Notes under the pieces: model-generated
Told to the model about the DNA's origin: nothing
The model's input: only the letters and a program-made list of their open reading frames with translations
Database searches by the model: none
Program-made: the position numbers and the translations under genes
NCBI GenBank assembly: GCA_004352715.1
Contig: SCFE01000023.1
Coordinates: 984,849-1,048,848 of the forward strand
Source: Hofstenia miamia
Taxonomy: Eukaryota; Xenacoelomorpha; Acoela
Direction of reading: 5' to 3'
Length of the DNA stretch: 64,000 bases
In this document: one piece after another, positions 43,032 to 53,581 of the stretch
Layout: each line of letters begins with the position of its first letter
Position numbering within the stretch: the first letter of the stretch is position 1

Positions 43032-44615
43032 ATGGAAATTCTGAGAAAGAATAATGAGACTGAGAAATTACTACGAGAGGAAATTGGTCTACTAACAAAA
43101 AGGATAGAAGACATTGAATTGGCGAGTGCTGAAACAATCAGGAACATCCAAATTGACATGGATACCAGATTAATCGAGCAAAGCGAAGTGTTCCAAAATG
43201 AGATCAAGGCACTTACGAAACAATTAACAGAATCAAACAGCAGATTCCTGGAACAAAATCAGCTTCTGAAAGATAAGAATAATGTATTAGAAAGAACAAA
43301 CCGGCAGCTAATACAAGATAACAACATACAAGCCGCAGAGATATCACAACTTAAGAGTAAAATAACTCGACTCAAAACAAGAAGAAATGAACAGCCAGCA
43401 CAATTACAACAGGACTTGCTGGAAGTAGAGAACAGACTACTAATCGAAGACAAAGATCTGAGGCAAGAGGAAATAGCTCAATTAAAAGACAAATTGAGGT
43501 TACTGCAGCTGACCAAGGAAGAACAAGATAAACTACAATCCCACAACTTTCAGTTCGTAGGTATAAAAGAACGGGAACTACAAGCCTCGCCACTCCATGA
43601 TCACCTATCGGAAGACTCTTAGAAAGACGAGAATGAGGTAGAAAAGAAGAAATTCATTGATGAGATCACAAAGGCTATAACCACGCAATTGTGAAAAGAA
43701 GAAGGGACAATGAAAAACATGAAAGCGAAATACAGCAACTCAATACTAAACCAGGAAGTGGGAAATGATATGATCCCTTGTAAAGCCACACTACCAAAAT
43801 TTAACGGCAGAGTAGATGGCTACAACCCAACATTCGGAGAATGGCTCCAGATGTTTGAGTTAACGATGGCAGAAAGAAAGTTGAGCCAACATTCAGCAGT
43901 AGCGAGATTCCCCCTATATCTGACCAGAGTGGCAGCACAGCACTACCTGCTGTTAGACCCGGAAACGAAAACAGACTACAAACTGTTAATTGGCGACTTC
44001 ATAGAATACTACAGAAATGAAAGCTTTAAGAACCAATACAGAATAATTTTAAATGGAACAAAGATGAAGAAGACAGATGACATCCGCAATTACATACAAC
44101 AGGTCGAGAGGCTGGTCACACTCAGCTCAAGAGAGAACCAATATTCAAAATACGATCTCTTTTCGCACATTTGTAAAGGGATGCCTGACAATATAAGAGC
44201 ACAATTTGAAATTAAGTGCGATGTAGACGACAAATTGGAGAAGATGATCAGAAAAGTGGTGGACATACAAGCTATGATCAAAAACAACATAAGAATAAAC
44301 GAAAAGGCAGCTTGGCATAGAGAAACACCAATGTGGAGGAGCAACCTTAAACCAAAAAACACAACAAAGACGTATGAGACAGACAAACAGGAAAAAATGA
44401 TAAGAGTAAAAACCAGAGATGGAAAAACAAAGAAGGTTCGTGAAAAAGACGTTAAATGTTATAATTGTGGAAAGAAAGGACATAAAAGAGATGAGTGCCA
44501 CAAACAAATAAACATGATTGGGGAAGAACAAGGGTACTTCGAAGAAGAGGACTTAATAGAATCAGAGGGAGAAACAAACAAAGAACCCCAAATTGAAGAG
44601 GAATCGGAAAACTAA
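43032..44615 (+). pseudogene. Gag, family C body C1
   Basis: One frame with two internal stops (43620-43622 and 43692-43694). Residues 1-185 form a long coiled coil rich in Glu, Leu, Lys and Gln, unusual for Gypsy gag and possibly used for particle assembly. The capsid-like part reads RFPLYLTRVAAQHYLLLDPE and DFIEYYRNESFKNQYRII. The nucleocapsid knuckle CYNCGKKGHKRDEC (C-x2-C-x4-H-x4-C) lies near 44457-44500, followed by an acidic tail ending EEESEN. The protease frame is open at -1 across the gag stop. Confidence 0.9.
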
Positions 44616-45862
44616 GTGGAGCTCCAACTCCTAAAAACCATGCAGCAGTAATGATTATGGCGAACATGGATACGGTGGACACAATGACAATATCTGTTAA
44701 TGGAATAATGATAAAAGCAACCATTGATACAGGAGCAGAAAGTTTGATAATTATGGACTACTGTGCAACAAAGTTAGGGTTCTCAAGAGAGGATCTCACC
44801 AAGTGTAACAAAAGACTCATCAATGCATCTGGCAAATATATCGATACTAAGGGAATATTGGAAGCAGTGCAGCTAAGAGTGGTGAACACTACGTTTGAAC
44901 AATCACTAGTAGTAGTGGATACGCACAATAACATGCTACCATATGAGATAATTTTGGGAGACGACTTCCTCATAAAAAACAAATGCGTTATCAACTATGC
45001 AGATAGAACCATCAAAGTTAAAGAGGAAGAGATTGAGATCGAAGAAGAACAGGGCAGAGACAAAACAATCACGTTCGAATTGCAGGAAGACATACATTTG
45101 CAGCCGCATCAATGGAAAATGTATGAGATCAGAACAGAGGAAGTGATCACAGCCGATGTAATGATCTATGAGAATAAAGGAATAAACACAAAAAGGGTGT
45201 CAATGCCGTCAAGTATATGTGCAGTGAAAAATGGAAAGGGTAAAATTCCAATTCTCAACCCAACAAATCAGAATGTAAACTTAAAGAAATCACACATCAG
45301 GATATTTGGAAAATATGTGAAATCAAACATCAGATTGATTTGGAAAGCATTGGAGGACAAAGATGGAGCCGACGACTTGTATGGTCGATTCGAGGACTTA
45401 CAAGTGGAAGCGCAAAGTACTCCACATGGCCAACTCAAGGGCGAGTGGACGAACACCATCCAAGTCGTGAGTACTCCCAAAGGCCAATTCAAGGGCATTG
45501 GGACGAAAGCAACCGATGACGAATACAAGATCCCAGACATCGAGAGGGAGAATTACAAACATCTGAACGAAGAGGAGATACAACTGCTAAGAAATAGGCT
45601 AAGACAACATAAGCGAATATTCAACTACAGAGAGATAAGTGTGGGGCAGGCAATAGGGGAGAAACATAAGATAGTAACAACTATGGACAAACCAATAAAA
45701 CTCCCCTGTAGAAGAGTGCCTGAACAAATGAAAGATGAATACAATCAAATACTTGAAGAATTGATAGACAATAAAATTATACGACCAAGTGAGAGTCCCT
45801 ATGCAGCACCAACAGTGTTTCTGAAGCAGGGAGAAAAATACCGGCTATGCATAGATTTTTGA
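44597..45862 (+). pseudogene. Protease and RT start, family C body C1
   Basis: The pol frame is open from 44597, overlapping the gag end by 19 bases; the first ATG is at 44651. Protease: IKATIDTGAESLII (D-T-G intact), ILGDDFLIKNKCVINYADR. A linker with two GATTCAAGGGC-like motifs (45429, 45483) is followed by the RT fingers (KLPCRRVPEQMKDEYNQIL, SPYAAPTVFLKQGEKYRLCI). A TGA at 45860 replaces the TGG of body C2. Confidence 0.9.
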
Positions 45863-46802
45863 AAGTTGAATGAAGTGACGAAGAAGGATTCCTACCCCCT
45901 GCCAATGATAGAGGACATGTTATATGAAGCAAGTAAGCACAAATACTTTACGACATTAGACTTGTGCAAAGCTTATTGGCAAGTGCGGATGGAGGAAGAC
46001 GATATCAAGAAGACAGCATTCATAACACCGTACAGGCTGTATGAGTGGATCTACATGGCGTTTGGATTATGCAACACGCCAGCGACGTTCCAAAGATACA
46101 TAACAAAAGTCCTCAAAAATAAAACACATAGAATGGAGGATGGCATCGAATCATACATCGACAATATAATCTTAACAAGTGATACAGTTCGAGAGCACAT
46201 AGAGAAACTGGATAGAACATTGACAATCTTAGGGAAAGCCAGACTCTGAATAAACAGCAACAAATGCAAGATCCTAAAGGAAAAAATCGTCTTCTTAGGA
46301 AGAACAATAGAAAAAGGCAGAATATCAATGAAAGAAAATGCAAGAGAGATGATACGGAGAATAGAGAAACCAAATAACAAGAAGGATATCCAAAGGATAA
46401 TGGGTTTCTTTAACTACTATGGCACATTCATCCCCAACATTGCAGGGAAAACCGTGAAAATGACAAAACTTATGAGAAAATCTGTACCATTTGAATGGAC
46501 ATGGGAAGAACAGGAGGAACTGGACAACATCAAGGAAGAACTAGCGAAACTGCCATCACTTAATACACCGTATTACAATGAGCAGTTTATATTAGACTGT
46601 GATGCAAGCTAGGTCACCATAGGGGCAACGCTAGGACAGATGAAAAACGGAAAAGGGGTACCAATAAAATTCTTCAGTCACAAACTACGGGCAAGTGAAG
46701 AGAACTACGGATCCACCAAAGTAGAAATGTTAGCCCTAGTTGAGAGTATCAGGAAGTTCAGACATTTTCTAATCGGAAAAGAATTCCGAGTACTTACTGA
46801 CA
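45863..46802 (+). pseudogene. RT core and RNase H, family C body C1
   Basis: HKYFTTLDLCKAYWQV (motif A), FGLCNTPATFQRYI (motif B), and motif C as SYIDNIILTSD: the second catalytic Asp is Asn, so RT is predicted dead. A TGA at 46247 replaces CGA in C2. RNase H begins QFILDCDAS followed by a stop, and SHKLRASEENYGSTKVEML. The sequence breaks at n (46803), after EFRVLTD. Confidence 0.9.
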
Positions 46803-46803
46803 N

Positions 46804-47782
46804 GGCAGTAAGAAAGGTAATTGAAGATATTATTAACAAATGCACTACATGTTTGCTGCACAACAGTCAACAGTTCCCAACACAGAGAGCACTGCTAGAG
46901 AACCACACAACCAAATGAAATAGTCCACATTGATTTGGAACAACTATCGAAAGATAACGAGGGGTATCAATTCTTATTAGTAATGGTGGATAATTTTACG
47001 AAATACGCAAGGATGATCCCAATGAAGAATACAACTGCAGAAACCACAGTGGAAATAGTAATGAAGGAGTGGATACTGCGATTCAGGCCAATGGAAACCA
47101 TTATATCAGATAAAGGACCACAATTCAAGAGCTATTCCAGGAAATGGCTAAAATGCTAGAGATATTGAGCAAAAGAACTACAGCATACCACCCGCAGGCA
47201 AACAGTGTGGTAGAGAGATTAAACAGAACTCTGATAAAATTAATAAGAGTAACAACAACGAGGATTGGCGGAAATAAATGGAGAGAGGTGATCGAGATGA
47301 TAGAATATTTCTACAACACATTGGTACACTCAACAACAGGAATCACCCCATTCAAGGCAATGTTCAGCCGAGAGGCAGCCACACCACTATCAATGCAATA
47401 TACTGATTACAGCAAAGCTTTGAACAACAAATATGTAAACCAATTGCGCAAACAGATTTCAGCAATTCACGAGACAATATGCCACAACACGAAGAAATCG
47501 GCAGTGAGACAACAGCGAAACTATAATAAAAAAATTTATGGGCACGCGCACAAAGTAGGCGATAAGGTCTACGCATTTGCACCAATGAAACTAACAGACA
47601 TGAATCAGGTTCGCAAATTAAAAACAGTTTGGTCCAGACCCCACACAATAATGCAAGAATTGCCAAACAATGAATATATGCTAGATAATGGCAGACTATT
47701 GCACTTCCAAAATTTAAAAAGAGCAACAGCAGACATTGAAGAAACGAAGATAGATGAAAGTGCAGAGTTTAAATTAAGCTGA
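46804..47782 (+). pseudogene. Integrase, family C body C1
   Basis: It starts within the zinc-binding domain (KVIEDIINKCTTC; the HxxxH part is lost at the n). The core has VHIDLEQLSKDNEGYQFLLV (first Asp), IISDKGPQF (second Asp) and HPQANSVVERLNRTL (Glu), so the DDE triad is present, with a frameshift near 47140 and another near 46915. The C-terminal domain has KTVWSRPHTIMQELPNNEYM (GPY/F-like, with G changed to R). TGA at 47780 replaces CGA in C2. Confidence 0.9.
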
Positions 47783-48136
47783 ATAAATGGAAAAGAGGTT
47801 ATGTACGACATGTGTGATTTAGATAGCCTGCCAGAGGAGGTGTTTGACGAAGAATTCACAGCAGACATTGGAAACGAGCAATTGGAAAGGAGAGTGCAAC
47901 CCCAGAGGGCTGCAAGAAATAAAACTATATATAACCCTGAAATATGGGATATAGATATAATAACTGCATTTAGGAAATTAGAGAAGGATGCATCAGCCAC
48001 TCAAGAAGTGAGTGAAGCAGAATCAACCAACCAAGGGAATCCCGACCACAAACACGAGGAGGCGAGTGCACAGATGTTCTCAAACTGGATGTCGATTCGA
48101 GGGCAGAAGGGACGAGAACGACGAGATGGTCAATAG
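47783..48136 (+). pseudogene. Pol C-terminal tail, family C body C1
   Basis: It continues the integrase frame: MYDMCDLDSLPEEVFDEEFT, then AARNKTIYNPEIWDIDIITA and an acidic/polar end. It overlaps the next frame (from 48012) by about 125 bases. Not recognised outside these elements; also present in A and C2. Confidence 0.7.
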
Positions 48137-48559
48137 ACAACGTAGAGTTAAGAGGCGTCCTAGTAGTACTCAAGGCCGATTCAAGGGCAGAGATACAAAT
48201 GGACAATCGGCCTCTTTGCAGCTTAACTTTCCTTCTGGGGGATCACTTTGCCGATTCAAGAGTGGTGAAACAACCAGAGTTCCAGGGGAAGGTGTGAGTG
48301 GTGGAAGAACCATGGAGATCTGGAAGCGATTCAAGGCTGAAGGTATCTCCACCAGAACCACAGCTGGTCAAGTATCGCGGGTTGTAACTGAGAGCCGATT
48401 CAAGGGCAAATCAGTTGACACCAGTGGCACAAGTTCACAGCCTTTACGGATGAGGCAGATAGATATCTCCTCAGAAACAACATCAGAGCATACGGTAAGA
48501 TCTAGAGAGAGAGAAAAGCGAATGTCTAAAATTGGTGGGGAAACATTGCACCCCTATGT
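48012..48559 (+). CDS. Linker and start of third ORF, family C body C1 (runs into gap)
   Basis: An open frame, +1 relative to pol, with five RF(K/E)-(G/S/A) motifs (GCRFEGR, GRFKGRD, CRFKSGE, KRFKAEG, SRFKGKS) spaced 23-28 residues apart, then SETTSEHTVRSRE and the conserved MSKIGGETLHPY (Met at 48522). The strongly basic, Ser/Thr/Gly-rich repeat region could bind nucleic acid. It enters the N gap at 48560. The start codon is uncertain: 48012, 48522, or none if made by frameshifting from pol. Confidence 0.7.
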
Positions 48560-49559
48560 NNNNNNNNNNNNNNNNNNNNNNNNNNNNNNNNNNNNNNNNN
48601 NNNNNNNNNNNNNNNNNNNNNNNNNNNNNNNNNNNNNNNNNNNNNNNNNNNNNNNNNNNNNNNNNNNNNNNNNNNNNNNNNNNNNNNNNNNNNNNNNNNN
48701 NNNNNNNNNNNNNNNNNNNNNNNNNNNNNNNNNNNNNNNNNNNNNNNNNNNNNNNNNNNNNNNNNNNNNNNNNNNNNNNNNNNNNNNNNNNNNNNNNNNN
48801 NNNNNNNNNNNNNNNNNNNNNNNNNNNNNNNNNNNNNNNNNNNNNNNNNNNNNNNNNNNNNNNNNNNNNNNNNNNNNNNNNNNNNNNNNNNNNNNNNNNN
48901 NNNNNNNNNNNNNNNNNNNNNNNNNNNNNNNNNNNNNNNNNNNNNNNNNNNNNNNNNNNNNNNNNNNNNNNNNNNNNNNNNNNNNNNNNNNNNNNNNNNN
49001 NNNNNNNNNNNNNNNNNNNNNNNNNNNNNNNNNNNNNNNNNNNNNNNNNNNNNNNNNNNNNNNNNNNNNNNNNNNNNNNNNNNNNNNNNNNNNNNNNNNN
49101 NNNNNNNNNNNNNNNNNNNNNNNNNNNNNNNNNNNNNNNNNNNNNNNNNNNNNNNNNNNNNNNNNNNNNNNNNNNNNNNNNNNNNNNNNNNNNNNNNNNN
49201 NNNNNNNNNNNNNNNNNNNNNNNNNNNNNNNNNNNNNNNNNNNNNNNNNNNNNNNNNNNNNNNNNNNNNNNNNNNNNNNNNNNNNNNNNNNNNNNNNNNN
49301 NNNNNNNNNNNNNNNNNNNNNNNNNNNNNNNNNNNNNNNNNNNNNNNNNNNNNNNNNNNNNNNNNNNNNNNNNNNNNNNNNNNNNNNNNNNNNNNNNNNN
49401 NNNNNNNNNNNNNNNNNNNNNNNNNNNNNNNNNNNNNNNNNNNNNNNNNNNNNNNNNNNNNNNNNNNNNNNNNNNNNNNNNNNNNNNNNNNNNNNNNNNN
49501 NNNNNNNNNNNNNNNNNNNNNNNNNNNNNNNNNNNNNNNNNNNNNNNNNNNNNNNNNNN
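48560..49559. other. Assembly gap (1000 N) between bodies C1 and C2
   Basis: Exactly 1000 N. If a full tandem element lies here, the rest of the third ORF, an LTR, a leader and half of gag (over 5 kb) are missing. Confidence 0.95.
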
Positions 49560-50061
49560 GGTCACACTCAGCTCAAGAGAGAACCAATATTCAAAATACG
49601 ATCTCTTTTCACATATTTGCAAGGGGATGCCTGACAATATAAGAGCACAATTTGAAATTAAGTGCAATGTAGACGACAAATTGGAGAAGATGATCAGAAA
49701 AGCAGTGGACATACAAGCAATGATCAAAAACAACACGAGAATAAACGAAAAGGCAGCTTGGCATAGAGAAACACCAACGTGGAGGAGCAACCTCAAACCA
49801 AAAACCACAACGAAAACGTATGAGACAGACATACAGGAAAAAATGATAAGAGTTAAAACTAGAGACGGAAAAACAAAGAAGGTTCGTGAAAAAGACATTA
49901 AATGTTATAATTGTGGAAAGAAAGGACATAAAAGAGACGAGTGCCACAAACAAATAAACATGATTGGAGAAGAACAAGGGTACTTTGAAGAAGAAGACTT
50001 AATAGAATCAGAGGGAGAAACAAATGAAGAACCCCAAACTGAAGAGGAATCAGAAAACTAA
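49560..50061 (+). pseudogene. Gag C-terminal part, family C body C2
   Basis: It begins out of the gap in VTLSSRENQYSKYDLFSHIC and contains the CYNCGKKGHKRDEC knuckle. No stops until the natural end. Nearly identical to C1. Confidence 0.88.
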
Positions 50062-51194
50062 GTGGAGCGCCAACTCCTAAAAACCGCGCAGCAGTAATGA
50101 TTATGGCGAACATGGATATGGTGAACACAATGACAATATTGGTTAACGGAATAATGATAAAAGCAACCATTGATACGGGAGCGGCAACTTCAATAATTAC
50201 AGATGACTGCGCAACAAAGTTAGGGTTCTCAAGAGAGGATCTCACTAAGTGTAACAAAAGACTCATCAATGCATCTGGCAAATATATCAATACCAAGGGA
50301 ATATTGGAAGTGGTGCAGCTAAGAGTGGTGAACACTATGTTTGAACAATCACTGGTAGTAGTGGATTTACACAATAACATGCTACCATATGAGATAATTT
50401 TGGGAGATGACTTCCTCATAAAAAATAAATGCGTTATCAATTATGCAGATAGAACCATCAAAGTTAAAGTGGAAGAGATTGAGATCAAAGAAGAACAGGG
50501 GAGAGACAAAACAATCACTTTCAAATTGCAGGAAGACATACATTTACAGCCGCATCAATGGAAAATGTATGAGATCAAAATGGAGGAAGCGATCACAGCC
50601 GACGTAATGATCTATGAGAATAAAGGAATAAACACAAAAAGGGTGTCAATGCCGTCAAGTATATGTGCAGTGAAAAATGGAAAGGGAAAAATTCCAATTC
50701 TCAACCCAACAAATCGGAATGTAAACTTAAAGAAATCACACATCAGGATATTTGGAAAATGTGTGAAATCAAACATCAGATTGATTTGGAAAGCATTGGA
50801 GGACGAAGATGGAGCCGAAGACTTGTACAGTCAATTCGAGGACTTACAAGTGGAAGCGCAAAGTACTCCACATGGCCAACTCAAGGGTGAGTGGACGAAC
50901 ACCATCCAAGTCGCGAGTACTCCCAAAAGCCCATTCAAGGGCATTGGGATGAAAGCAACTGATGACGAATACAAGATCCCAGACATTGAGAGCGAGAATT
51001 ACCAACATCTAAATGAAGAGGAGTTACAACTGCTAAGAAATATGCTAAGACAACATAAGCGAATATTCAACTATGGAGAGATAAGTGTGGGGCAGGCAAT
51101 AGGGGAGAAACATAATATAGTAACAACTACCAACAAGCCAATAAAACTCCCCTGTAGAAGAGTGCCCAAACAAATGAAAGACGAATACAATTGA
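50043..51194 (+). pseudogene. Protease and RT start, family C body C2
   Basis: IKATIDTGAATSIITDDCAT (D-T-G intact), ILGDDFLIKNKCVINY, and two linker motifs near 50876 and 50930, then RT fingers to KQMKDEYN where TGA replaces the CAA of C1. The following 51195-51336 has small deletions (for example TTVF reduced to MVL) that shift the frame before the RT core resumes. Confidence 0.87.
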
Positions 51195-52812
51195 ATACTG
51201 GAAGAATTGATAGACAATAAAATTATACGACCAAGCAAGAGTCCCTACGCAGCACCAATGGTGTTGTGAAGCAGGGAGAAAAATACTGGCTATGCATAGA
51301 TTTTTGGAAGTTGAATGAAGTGACAAAGAAAGATTCTTGCCAAGGATAGAAGATATGTTATACGAAGCGAGCAAGCACAAATACTTTACGACATTAGACT
51401 TGTGCAAAGCATATTGGCAAGTACAAATGGAAGAAAACGATATCGAGAAGACAGCATTCATAACACCATACGGGCTGTATGAGTGGATCTACATGGCGTT
51501 CAGGCTATGCAATTCGCCGGCAACATTTCAAAGATATATAACAAAAGTCCTGAAAAACAAAAAACATAGAATGGAGGATGGTATCAATGCATACATAGAC
51601 GATATAATCGTAACAAGTGATACAATACAAGAGCATATAGAGAAACTGTACAGAAAGCTAACAATCCTAGGGAAAGCAGGACTCCGAATAAATGGCAACA
51701 AATGCGAAATCTTAAAGGAGAAAATCATCTTCTTGGGAAGAACGATAGAAAAAGGGAGGATATCAATGAAAGACAATGCAAGAGAAATGATACGAAAGAT
51801 AGAGAAACCAAATAACAAGAAGGACATCCAAAGAATAATGGGTTTCTTTAATTATTACGGTACATTCATTCCCAACATTGCAGGGAAAACCGCGAAGATG
51901 ACGAAACTCATGAGAAAATCAGTACCATTCATATGGACATGGCAGGAGCAGGAGGAACTGGATAATATTAAGGAAGAACTAGCAAAACTGCCATCACTCA
52001 ATACACCAGACTATAACGAACCATTCATATTAGACTGTGATGCAAGCAAGGTCGCCATAGGAGCAATGCTAGGACAGATGAAAAATGGGAAAGAGGTACT
52101 GATACAATTTTTCAGCCGTAAACTACGAACAAGCGAGGAGAATTACGGCTCAACCAAAGTGGAAATGCTAGCCCTAGTCGAAAGCATCAGAAAGTTCAGA
52201 CACTTTTTGATTGGAAAAGAGTTCCGAGTACGTACTGACAACAGCGGCCTTGCATGGCTAAAAAAATTCTCGGGAGATAAATCAGGCATCGTATCCTGAT
52301 GGATAGAATATCTTAACGAATTCACATTCACAATAGAGCATCGAAAGGGCACCTTACACAGCAACGCAGACTTTTGGACGTCATTACCAGAGTACCAAAG
52401 AGACGCAGAAAAGATAGATGGAGAAAAGCAGCAATTCCAGTTTCTACCACATAACCAGTACGACGAGCTACCAGAGATCAACGTAGACAAGAAAGGTCAG
52501 ACGGTACTACCAATTATAATAAAGGAGGAAATCTCTGAAAAGGAGATCATAGAAAAACAACAGGACGATGTAATCCTTAATGAGATAATAAGGAAACTGA
52601 AAGAACCCCAAATGACACTATCAAAACTAACAGCAAGCTACTTCGAACGTTACAAATGGAAAACAAACTGAAATGGGTTATTGTATGTCAAAGGGCAAAA
52701 CAATCAGATCGCAATACTGGAGTACTTCAAAAGGGATCTGATATGGCGGATACACGAAAAAGGCCACCTGGGAATAACACAAATGGAGAAAACATTTAAT
52801 GGCCGATTTATG
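51195..52812 (+). pseudogene. RT core, RNase H and integrase start, family C body C2
   Basis: HKYFTTLDLCKAYWQV, FRLCNSPATFQRYI (motif B with G changed to R) and AYIDDIIVTSD (Y-I-D-D intact). RNase H: FILDCDASKVAIGAMLG, GSTKVEMLALVES, FRVRTDNSGLAWLKKF, a TGA at 52297, and LHSNADFWTSLPEYQ. The integrase zinc domain starts with HEKGHLGITQMEKTFNGRF, then is joined directly to the integrase tail at about 52812; the catalytic core is deleted. Confidence 0.9.
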
Positions 52813-53240
52813 AATACATGTTAGATAACAACAGACTACTGCACTTCCAAAATTTAAGAAGAGCAACAGCAGACATTGAAGAAATGAAGATAGATGGAAG
52901 TGCCAAGTTTAAATTAAGCCGAATTAATGGCAAAGAGGTTATGTATGACATGTGTGATTTAGATAGCCTGCCAAAGGAGGAATTCGAGGGAGAATTCACA
53001 GTGGACATTAGAAATGAGCAATTGGAAAGGAGAGTGCAACCCCAGAGGGCTGCGAGAAATAAAACTATATATAACCCTGAAATATGGCATATAGATATAA
53101 TAACTGCATTTAGGAAATTAGAGAAGGATGCATCAACCACTCAAGAAGTGGGTGAAGCGCAACAAACCAACCGATGGAGTCCTGACTACCAACACGAGGA
53201 GGCGAGTGTGCAGAAGTTCTCAAACCGGATGTTGATTTGA
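52813..53240 (+). pseudogene. Integrase tail and pol C-terminus, family C body C2
   Basis: It resumes at NEYMLDNN-equivalent sequence and continues LLHFQNLRRATADIEEMKID and the pol tail (NPEIWHIDIITAFRKLEKDA). It ends at TGA 53238, where C1 has CGA. Confidence 0.85.
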
Positions 53241-53545
53241 GGGCAGAAGGGACGAGAACAACAAGATGGTCAATAGATGACGTAGAGTTGAGGTGTCCTA
53301 GTAGTACTCAAGGCTGATTCAAGGGCAGAGATACAAACGGACAATCAGCCTCTTCCCAGCTTAACTTTCCTTCTGGGGGATCACTTTGCCGATTTGAGGG
53401 CAGTGAAACAACCGGAGTTCCAGGGGAAGGTGTGAGTGGTGGAAGAACTGTGGAGATCCGGAAGTGATTCAAGGCTGAAGGTATCTCCACTGGAACCACA
53501 ACTGGTCAAGTACCGCGGATTGTAACTGACAGCCGATTCAAGGGC
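53230..53545 (+). repeat. Linker with five GATTCAAGGGC motifs, family C body C2
   Basis: Motif copies start near 53233, 53304, 53388, 53464 and 53532. Compared with C1 two of the CGA codons are now TGA (53238, 53465) and one CCGATT is CTGATT. Confidence 0.8.
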
Positions 53546-53581
53546 AACTCAGTTGACACCAGCGGCACAGGTTCACAGCCT

